DNA of 64,000 nucleotides from Crambe crambe (taxonomy: Eukaryota > Porifera > Demospongiae > Poecilosclerida > Crambeidae). Within the stretch, counting starts at the first letter, position 1. Each line of letters opens with the position of its first letter. Shown here piece by piece: positions 44,835 to 57,955 of this stretch. Where the stretch lies: positions 9,004,582-9,068,581 of the forward strand of contig OZ004583.1 in NCBI GenBank assembly GCA_963924555.1. The letters are read 5' to 3'. The position numbers and the translations under genes were made by a program. Below the pieces are notes generated by a model. The model ran no database searches and had not been told where the DNA came from. It worked only from the letters and a program-made list of their open reading frames with translations.

Positions 44835-47800
44835 ATGTCTTCTTTTTTTCGTTTTGTTTTGCTCGGCTTGTGTTTGTCTCTGCTGTATCAGTGGAGTGGT
44901 GATGGGTGGAAGGAAGGAGGAGAGGAGACACAGACCAACAAGACCAGCTGTAATCTAGCTGTCAAACACCTCCTGCTCGGCCATTTGAGGAAGACGAGAC
45001 TATGGAGGAGAGTAGTGGGAGAAACTAGCCACTCCAGAGGAAAGGGCAGACCAGCTTGGTTCCTGTTGGGTATCCTGTTACTCTCTGGAGATGTGGAGTT
45101 GAATCCTGGACCCAAGACCAGAGCAGCTGATAAAGGTATTAAATCAGCCATGCAACACAATATAGCTGACAACTTTTATTACACAGGACCCAAAATCAGT
45201 GACATAAGTTTCATTCCAGTCCTGAACTGGTTTGAAATGGGTGTGGCTCTGAATTTAGAGGAGTACGAGTTGAAAGTGATAGAAAGTGATCACAAAAATG
45301 ACTTGAAGAGGCAGAAGATGGAGATGTTGCAGTTATGGCTGGACCAAGGAGAAGAAGTGACATATGAGGTTCTGATCAAGGCACTCTTGAAGACTGACAA
45401 TGTTGAAGCTGCACTACAATTGTACCACACTAGAGGTAACCTATTCAGAGTGTATTTTCAAACAGGGTGCTTAAGTATTTCATGAGATAATCCAGCCCAA
45501 GTTTCTTTTTCTAAACAGGGCCCTGTATACTGGGGAAAACACTGCTATTGGACGAAATTATAGGGTCATGATTTTCTCTTTAATGTTTCAGGTTCTTTTG
45601 AGCTAACTTTGATATTGGACTATTTCAGCTGCAACATTTCTAGCGAAAGCCTTGACCAACTTATAGCAGATGACGACCTTACTATTCTCGCAAAAGAAAT
45701 CACTTTGAGTAAAGACACTATCCTTGGTTTAACTCAACAAGAAAGAGAAGAAGCATGTAGAGGTTGCTCAAGCAGAAGAACAACACAACTACAGATCATG
45801 GAAAGATGGAAGAAGAAAAAAGCCGAGTGTTCGACATACAATAATCTTATTGAAGATGCTTGCAAATATCATCAAGTTGGTGTCGCTAAAAAAATCAGAG
45901 AGATTCTCCTCAGGGGTGTTATTTTTGAGAATGAAACAATGGAAACATTTCACGAAGACCTTCTTGACCGTTATACAAGAAAGTCACATCCTTCCAACAC
46001 TCAATGGCCTGGTTTTCAGCATAAGTATTATGTAGACCAAGTACTGGAGCTGAATATAGGTGGAGAAAAAGTCAACGTTCCGCTTACTTTACAGAAAATC
46101 TTCAACGGAAACACGCAATCTTCTAGAAGAGTTATCCTTATAGAAGGAGTTGCTGGTTCAGGTAAGACCACTCTCCTCTGGCACATCTGTAAGCAGTGGG
46201 CACTCGGCAAACTATTCAATCAGTTTCGACTAATGATTCATATTTCTCTAAGTAACCCTGATCTAGAGGACGCCAAATATCTAGCCGACATTATTCCTTC
46301 TCTTGACAAAAATGTACAACGTACTGTGGCAGAGCATATCATCAGTAGCAAAGGTAGAAATATGTGCTTTGTTCTTGATGGTTATGATGAAATATCAGAC
46401 TCTCTCTGGAAAGACCGTCTCTTGAAAGGCGTATTAGGAAAGTTCCTACAAGATGAAACAATGCTCCCTCAGTGTACACTTCTAATCACTTCAAGATCAT
46501 CATCTAAACTTTCACAATATCATATTCCACATGATAAAAGGATATTATTGAGAGGTTGTGTGCCTGATGACATTTTCAAGACTTTACTGCAAGATGATGT
46601 TGAAAAAATGAAGAAGATCAAAAGTTTACTGGAGATGAATCCTAACCTCCATGCATTGTGTTCTCTGCCAATTAATGCTATCATACTGATATTCATCCAC
46701 GAGATGGTGAATGAAGAGAACATGCCTAGGACTCGCACTGACCTCTTCAACTTGATGCTCTGCAATTTCATAGTGAGGCATTTACAGACTCGCACCAAAC
46801 ATACAGAAAGATCAATTGAGAATTTGGATGATTTGCCACCCGATATAAAGAGCACTCTTAATGAACTATGTCTTTTAGCCTATAATGCTTCAATTTCTGG
46901 AAGAAGAAAAATGAAGTATTGTGAATTGGAAGAACTTGGTATGCAGAAACCAGATGAAAACTTCGGATTACTGGAAATCTTGAATGATAAAACTGTTCGA
47001 GGCTCAGACCTTTACTACAGCTTCCCTCATTTATCAATCCAAGAATTCCTAGCTGCTCTCCATGTGAAGAGTATGGGAGATGAAGAGGAGGCCTTGGTTA
47101 TTAAGAAGTTCCTAGATAAAGACCCTCTGAATCCTATCATACCCTTCCATGCTGGATTGACTAAACTCAAGAACATGAAAATTCGAAACCTTCATTTGAC
47201 ACTTAATGGTTTCACATACACTTCTAAGAATAACGAAATTTTTGGTTCTTTTAAGGCTTGGTTGGTAGTGCTATTTAATTGTATCTATGAATGTCAGAAT
47301 GATGAATTAATCCAACTCTTCGATCCTCGAGAACACCATTTAATTCATCTCAATGTACTATCGTTCAACTATATTACATTGCACCCATCAGATTGTCTTT
47401 CCTTGGGTTATTTTGCTAGAATCAAGTCACAGACCATTGAGAAGCAGCAAGATATGCTTCGTATAGGTATGGTGCATTGTTCTATGAATGCTCCATGTAT
47501 TGAAGCTTTAGCAAGAGAAATGAAGAGAGGTTTGTCCTCAAACTGCAGACCACGTGTTGGTCTGGTTTTCAATCATTTCGACTATACATCAGACAGAGGT
47601 AGGACATCCATAAAGACACTGATAGAAGGACCATTCAATATTTTAGCTCGCCTCAAATTGCCCAGTTCAAATACCGAAAATATACCCGCAGTTTTGAAGT
47701 CAATTATTGAAGGATTGGATAATAGCTCTTCTTTGCAAGAGCTCAGTATTTCTTATTGGGGGATAAATTCTACCCACATTCATCATCTGATTCTTCTCAT

Positions 47801-48254
47801 GTATATCAAGAGTAACCTGGCATCATTGGATCTGTCCGGAAATGACCTTGGAGGAGCAATTCCTCTCCTAAGTGAAGTGGTGAGGGTCACCAAAAGACTA
47901 CGATCACTAGTACTTAGCAGTTGCAATATTGATGACAGAGGACTCAACTACCTTGGCAAAGCACTAGCAGTACAATCTTTCTTTACTTTAGTTATCGACC
48001 ATAATTCATTGCTAACAGCTGCTGGTATGAACAAGTTCTTGTTCAAGATTAGCATTCTCTCACTATCTACACTAATTACGGATGAAAATCTTTTGGATGA
48101 AAGGAACAAGATGGTTATTGAACGTATGAATCAACAGAGGAAGTATTACTACATTCCTCCTCTCCAAATCAATGAAAGCCAGCTAACAAACATGAGAGAA
48201 AGACTTATTGCACGCCTCAAAGAAACCAGGGAAAAGGAAAAATCTTCTATATAA
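44835..48254 (+). CDS. NLR5: 2A leader - two death folds - NACHT - LRR receptor (diverged)
   Basis: Exons 44835-45135 (leader MSSFFRFVLLGLCLSLLYQW..., GDVELNPGP at 45087-45113), 45187-45434 (death domain), 45592-48254. The first intron is only 51 nt, a multiple of three and free of stops, so unspliced and spliced mRNAs both keep frame. NACHT: GVAGSGKTTL near 46153 and MCFVLDGYDEISDSLW near 46363. The LRRs (LASLDLSGNDLGG, LRSLVLSSCNIDDRG) are followed by a different C-terminus rich in Lys/Arg/Glu (ARLKETREKEKSSI) in place of KPSVVQR. The receptor exon is clearly diverged from NLR1, NLR2 and NLR4 while the leader exon is almost the same. Confidence 0.9.
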
Positions 48255-48619
48255 TCTTTATTTACTTAAAAGATGATGTAAATACTGATTAGTGATTTTT
48301 GTTACTTAGCTTAACATTGATTTCCTCCATACTATAATATTATTTCCCATTTTAACTCTATTTTAGTGATTGCATTGCAGTGTTTTAAATAATGACGGCA
48401 GTATTTTGATTGACATATGTGGTAGACTAACACTATAACTATTATTAGTGATATTGTAATTATGTAATCATACATCACTACCGGTATTTTACTCCAGAGT
48501 CATTGCTTTTGTCATTATGTCAGTTGTGGAGTTGTCTATTATTACAATACATTTGACATTATTATTATGTGAGTTATTACAACATAGACAAAAGAGGCAA
48601 ACCCAGTATCTGCCTGGGG
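48255..48619 (+). other. NLR5 3' flank, no gene seen
   Basis: AT-rich. TTGCATTGCAGTGTTTTAAA and AGGCAAACCCAGTATCTGC recur at 51325-51395 after the NLR remnant, which defines the end of the duplicated Cys-rich/NLR module. Confidence 0.5.
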
Positions 48620-48716
48620 GGGACATTTATTGCCATCATGGGTAGCATTTCCTCTGATAGAGACGGTGTATCCCTGACACACTCTCCTCCATAATAATCC
48701 CCTGTACCCAACCCCT
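48620..48716 (-). pseudogene. Stray fragment of an AHCYL exon
   Basis: GGACATTTATTGCCATCATG, GGTAGCATTTCCTC and GTATCCCTGACACACTCTCC match, with small changes, the AHCYL exon at 54868-54975 on the same strand as that gene. It lies 5-6 kb from the parent gene, between the Cys-rich/NLR modules, and is too short to act. Confidence 0.8.
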
Positions 48717-48719
48717 TAT

Positions 48720-49135
48720 ACCAGTCCCTGGCAGCCAATGCTACAGTCCTCATTCACAGATGGAGGAAGAGTTGGTCAGGCTTTGTGTGGCAGTCGATAT
48801 TACACACCTTCTTCATAGAGGTGTTTCAGTGGAGGTGTGGTGTGTCAATCTAGTCAACTTATATGCAGTTATCACTAGCTACAGGCCAGATGCTTTAAAA
48901 ATAGGATAGTCTGCAGTACTCAACAACGTTTATGTGGCCACCGATGTTAGTAACAGTTACACTCCTTCCTCACAGTGATGTTTTGGTGGAGGAATAGTGT
49001 GTGCATCCAGTCAGAGTCTATGTGGCAGTCGGTGCTACACACCTTTCTGGAGGAAGAGTTTGTGTCTCTGGCCAGATCTTGTGTGGTGGTCAGTGTTACA
49101 CTCCATCTACTTTGTAGCTCTCGCCACAGCACTCG
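48720..49135 (+). pseudogene. Second broken copy of the Cys-rich repeat gene
   Basis: Recognisable module pieces (TTGTGTGGCAGTCGATATTA, TCTATGTGGCAGTCGGTGCT, CTCTGGCCAGATCTTGTG) in shifting frames, with deletions and no signal peptide. Like the copy at 42370 it sits just upstream of an intact gene. Confidence 0.75.
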
Positions 49136-49313
49136 ACACAAAAAAAAGAGGAAATTATTGCGCTATTATTTCCGAGCATGCGCGTGAGAAATTCCAATGG
49201 TTAGGATTGTGGCTTGTGCTGTCCAATTGATATTTGAACTTCGTGGTTTGTGCCGTCCAATTAATTGATTTTTTTAAAAAATTCTTTAATATATGATCTC
49301 ATAGTATTCGTTC

Positions 49314-49350
49314 CACTATAAAATAAGACCAAGCTTAATTTCTTGCAGGA
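49314..49350 (+). promoter_or_regulatory. TATA-type core promoter of Cys-rich gene 2
   Basis: CCACTATAAAATAAGACCAA followed by AATTTCTTGCAG, about 60 bp before the ATG at 49377, as in gene 1. Confidence 0.6.
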
Positions 49351-49376
49351 AGTCCTAGCTTTTCATTGAAATCAAG

Positions 49377-50690
49377 ATGAGGAACATCATCGCATTTTCA
49401 CTCCTTGTGTTTGGTGTGCTGTTATTGCATGGACAGACTTGCACTGCAATAGTTTGTGCATCTCAACAACGTTTGTGTGGTTATCGTTGCTACACTCCCT
49501 CCACACAGACATGCTTTAGTGGAATAATCTGTGCATCTGGTCAATCTCTCTGCGGCAGTCAATGCTATACTCGTTCCACTCAAAGATGTTTCACTGGAGG
49601 AATTGTTTGCAGATCTGGGCAGGCCTTGTGTGTTCGTCAGTGTTACACTCCTTCTTCACAGAGATGCTTGAATGGTCTAGTTTGTCAATCTGGTCAACAA
49701 ATATGCGGCTCTCAATGTTACAACCCCCTCACTCAGAGATGCTTCAATCATTGGAGAGTGTGTACATCTGGCTACCTCTTGTGTGGCAGCCGTTGCTACA
49801 ATCCTCGTTTTCAGAGATGTCATAGTGGAAGGAGAGTCTGTGCATCCAATCAACTTTTATGTAGCAGCCGATGCTACAATCCTCGTTCGCAGAGATGTCT
49901 TAGTGGAGGGAGAGTCTGTACATCCACTCAACGTTTATGTGGCAGACAGTGCTACAATCCTTATTCGCAGAAATGTCTGAGTGGAGGAATAGTTTGCGCA
50001 TCTAGTCAGGATTTATGTGGCAGCTGGACATGCTACAATCCTCTTTCACAGAGCTGTTTTGTTGGTGGAAGAGTTTGTACATCAAGTCGGGCTTTATGTG
50101 GTAGTCGATGTTACAACCCTTCTACGCAGAGATGCTTTGTTGGTGGAAGAGTTTGTAGATCTGGTCAAGCTTTATGTGGTAGCCAATGCTACAATCCTTC
50201 TTCACAGAGGTGTCTCAGTGGTGGTTTGGTGTGTCCATCCGGTTATCAGTCATGCGGCTTTCAATGCCACAATCCTGCCACTCTGACCTGTTTTAACAAC
50301 CACACTCTCTGCAGCAGTGGTCGACGTTTATGTGGCAACCGATGCTACAGTCCTTCAATTCAGAGATGTTTTAACAGCAGGATCGTCTGCAGCACTCGTC
50401 AACATCTATGTGGCAACCAATGTTATACTCCTTCCTCACAGAGATGTTTTAGTGGCAGGATAGTGTGTGCATCCAGTCAGCGTTTATGTGGCAGTTGGTG
50501 CTACACACCTACTTCACAGACGTGCTTTACTGGAGGAAGAATTTGTTCCTCTGGCCAGCTCCTGTGTGGTGGTCAATGTTATACTCCTTCTAGACAGAGA
50601 TGCTTCCCTGGAGGAGTGGTTTGCAATTCTAACCACCACTCGTGTTGTCGTCAGTGCTACAATCCCGCTACACAAACATGTTATCCATGA
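49377..50690 (+). CDS. Secreted cysteine-rich 16-module repeat protein 2
   Basis: 437 residues, single exon, paralogue of the protein at 43461. It has the same signal peptide (MRNIIAFSLLVFGVLLLHGQ) and about 16 modules on the C-x6-C-x3-C-x7-C plan, one more than gene 1. Modules correspond in order (RSGQALCVRQC in both, HNPATLTCFNN in both), so the pair arose by whole-gene duplication followed by gain or loss of a module in the middle. One module carries an extra residue (CGSWTCYN). It ends QTCYP. Remnants of an NLR follow downstream, mirroring the gene 1 - NLR5 order. Confidence 0.85.
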   Translation: MRNIIAFSLLVFGVLLLHGQTCTAIVCASQQRLCGYRCYTPSTQTCFSGIICASGQSLCGSQCYTRSTQRCFTGGIVCRSGQALCVRQCYTPSSQRCLNGLVCQSGQQICGSQCYNPLTQRCFNHWRVCTSGYLLCGSRCYNPRFQRCHSGRRVCASNQLLCSSRCYNPRSQRCLSGGRVCTSTQRLCGRQCYNPYSQKCLSGGIVCASSQDLCGSWTCYNPLSQSCFVGGRVCTSSRALCGSRCYNPSTQRCFVGGRVCRSGQALCGSQCYNPSSQRCLSGGLVCPSGYQSCGFQCHNPATLTCFNNHTLCSSGRRLCGNRCYSPSIQRCFNSRIVCSTRQHLCGNQCYTPSSQRCFSGRIVCASSQRLCGSWCYTPTSQTCFTGGRICSSGQLLCGGQCYTPSRQRCFPGGVVCNSNHHSCCRQCYNPATQTCYP

Positions 50691-50779
50691 TCACCAACTT
50701 GGATTTGAAAAGAAAAACATATATGTTACTTGTCTTACCATACATTAGCTGATAGGAATGATCTTTGCTGCTTAATAAT

Positions 50780-51235
50780 CAAAAGTGGGTGGGGCTCATG
50801 ATTTCTGAGCATGCGCATGAGAAATGGAATTATGCGGGGGCGAGATTCAAGGCAAGTGTGTTCTTTTGGATAATAGCTCTTCTTTTGCTATTTCTTACTG
50901 GGGGATAAATCTACCCACATTCATATCTGAACCTGACATCATTGGATCTCTCTGGAAATGTCCGCTCCTAAGTGGTGAGGGTCACTAGCACTTAGCAGCT
51001 GCAAGATTGATGACAAAGGACTTGACTACCTTGGCAAAGCACTAGCAGTACAATCTTTGTAGTTATCAACCATAATTCATTGCCTCACTGTCTACACTAA
51101 ATATTTGGATGAAACATACATATGAATCAACTTACTACTTTCCTCCTCTCCAAATCAATGAAAGCCAGCTAACAAACGTGAGAGAGAGACTTTTTGCACA
51201 CCTTAAAAAGACCAGGGAAAAGGGAAAATTATGTT
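50780..51235 (+). pseudogene. Gutted NLR copy (promoter plus LRR tail)
   Basis: GTGGGTGGGGCTCATGATTT and GAGCATGCGCATGAGAAATG match the NLR5 upstream region and GGGGGCGAGATTCAAGGCAA its 5' end. The sequence then jumps to the NLR5 LRR end (TTACTGGGGGATAAATCTAC, GACATCATTGGATCTCTCTG) and to the tail CAAATCAATGAAAGCCAGCT. The leader, death folds and NACHT are gone and the rest carries deletions. Confidence 0.85.
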
Positions 51236-51399
51236 AGTTGATTTCCTCTATGTAGCATTATTGATAACTGTTTTCATTTTTTAAATAAATGACTCTGAGA
51301 GTCTGAGTTCTATATTTAACTCTATTGCATTGCAGTGTTTTAAATAATGACAGCAGTAACTTGATTCACATAGACAGGCAAACTCAGTATCTGCAACAG

Positions 51400-53381
51400 G
51401 AGAAGATATAAAAAAATACAACAACATGAATACATACGTATGGCAACCTGTTTATGTGGTTATCATCAATACTCTGACAGGTGTACAGGTCAAAGGTTAT
51501 CAACTTAACACTCTATGACAGGTGGGCCTCTTTATTATTCTTATTTATTGGGCAAGAGATCAGGGAAATCATATCTTCCGCCCTCAAAATTGCCATAATT
51601 ATGAGTACACTGTTCCAGCACACCGTATAGCACTTAATTTTCGAGGGATTTATATTTCATGAATTTAGTGAAAATTGTAATCTTCAAATTACATACAAAA
51701 AAAAAAGATCTGTAGAATGAGGTAAGGTGTGGCCAGCTAGCTAGTCTCGATCTCATGAAACCTCTCTTAGCGGACCCTCCCAGAAGCGGACAATCTCCGT
51801 AAAACGGACAACCATCAAAGCACCGATTGAACTACTGAGAAACAGACTACCTCCAAACTCCGGACAGCGGACACTGCTCGATGTCCAAACCAATCAGAAT
51901 CAATATAAAATTGCTTCCGATAAGCAGACATTAGACCACACCTACAAGCCACACCCACAGACTACTTGCTAAACGAGCACGCAAATGAAATTCTTGAGCT
52001 GTCCAGTAGCAGATCTTCTTAGAGGCAGATGAACATTTGGAGCTTTAGAGAGACAGTAATACCTGCTAAATCCACCTCCTTCACTGAGTTGTAAGACTAC
52101 TTTCTCATCAGCACTCATTTTTTGCATGGAAATAATACTTTGTTTGTAAAATCTCCAAGATAAGGACAACCTCTGAGATAAGGACAAAGGTCTTTTTCCC
52201 CAAGTATCCTCTTTTCGGAGGTTCCACGATCACCTAACTACCAAACTAATTTAGCTAGTGATTTGTGATGGTGCTCCATTCATCAAGCAAGTTTAGCACA
52301 TCTCAACTTCACAACCCCCCAGCTAGCTAGGCCTGGCAGCTACGAGCTAGAAGTAAGTTGTGTATTCAGAAACCAATAGGTGATGGATGGCAGGGGAATG
52401 GAGTGCAAAGACTGACTGATAGGTGTGGCTTTATTGCTGGCATTCGTGAAATTAGATTCCGTAAAAAGAAAATTGAGCCGATCTGTGAAATATGAATCCC
52501 TGGAAAATTAAGTGCTATGCGATACTAGGCCTGAGCCATCCCTAGCTGCATAACATGCTAATTGATTGTGCATGTAGCCTCATCCCCTCAGGCCAACTAT
52601 GATCGTGGAGGACCTGGTATGCGAAGTCACGGGGGGATAGAACTGGGGTAGAACCGTCTAATTGGGCATGCGAGAGCATTGTGACCCTGCTGCTAGGCTT
52701 GTAAAACGTAGCAACACTCAAATTCAGTGGCAGCTCAACGCCTCTTCTTTTTTTCTTAGGCCTGGCCACATGCTCATGCATGGTTGTAGCACCAATTTGT
52801 CATGGTGACCTATGTGCGTTTCCTTGGTCATACCACACTATGGGTTTCTATGAAATTTTCATATACCAAGCCCTCCACAATCATAATTTTTAAAAAAGGG
52901 GGCCTGAGACAGAGGCTGCGTGCATGCACAAGCCCCCCCCCCCCCCCCCCATTGATAACCTTTGATCTGTACAGAGAATTGTTGTATTGATAACCTTTGA
53001 CCTACATATATACATTTTCAAATGAGAATTGATTTCTGCAGTCATAAATATGCACAATTCTATTCTCAAATGCCCTAGATCCTCATACAAATTTTTCTTT
53101 TACCCATAACTTTTCTTGGATACATTCTCAAAAGACAATATATTTCTTTTTTACACAAAATTATTCTCATTCGCCCATAACATTTCTCTATAAACAAACA
53201 CTTGAACACAATGTCATGTACATACATGCACTAGTAATGGAACTTCCATTTCCAGACACCCCTGAGAAATGGCCTTAAAATCTACAGAACTGCACAAGGT
53301 AACATTCCCCTCTTATTGTGGTTTGGATTAGTGGGTCTGGATTGTAGAGGTTCTGGGTTTTTGGTAAAGAAAGTACAGCAC
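51400..53381. other. Gene-free stretch between the NLR module and AHCYL
   Basis: No open frame here is convincing. It contains the pogo-like element at 51758-52230, a C-run at 52927-52950 and a repeated TTGATAACCTTTGA-type segment (52954 and 52987). AHCYL ends at 53382 on the other strand. Confidence 0.5.
51758..52230. mobile_element. pogo-like non-autonomous element
   Basis: The left end AACCTCTCTTAGCGGACCC and right end CTTTTCGGAGGTTCCACG are inverted relatives, both recalling the GTGGAACCTCCGA ends of the intron MITEs. Inside are repeated CGGACA motifs. No transposase frame. The classification rests on the termini only. Confidence 0.45.
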
Positions 53382-57518
<4,137 letters not shown>

Positions 57519-57955
57519 GACTTTATAGAAACAGGATTCAGTGGATTCTCAGGCTTTCTCTACTTCCAGTGGATATTAAACTAGCTATAGAATGAAAATA
57601 TTTTACTAAGCTGCACAAAGCAGAGAATATACCATTTCAAAATTAACTTTTATTAATTAAACTCACCTACCTCTAAAAGACAGCGCTAGTTTCTCTCCAC
57701 TTCTGTTCTGGAAGTAAAAAGTTCATTTCTACTTTATAGAACGAATGGGCGAGTAGCGAGCTTTTGATATCCTGCTGGTTTTCGAATATCCGCTGTCTGC
57801 AAACAGTGCACCGGGTGTGTATTAATTAGAAACTTTGGTTGTTATGATGGGCTCTTTTTAGAATATCTTACTGGTGGGCACTTTTTAGAATTTTTGAAAA
57901 GAGGAAAGGAACATTGAAAACCAGCAGGTTCAGACAGGAATTTTGACATGCACTT
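57519..57955. promoter_or_regulatory. Shared head-to-head promoter region of AHCYL and TBC1D19
   Basis: The two start codons are 437 bp apart and divergent. On the AHCYL side GAGGTAG|GTGAGTTT (near 57666, minus) could be a 5'-UTR donor. No TATA box stands out; GCGCGCAGAC lies near the TBC1D19 start. A compact bidirectional promoter is the simplest reading. Confidence 0.5.
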
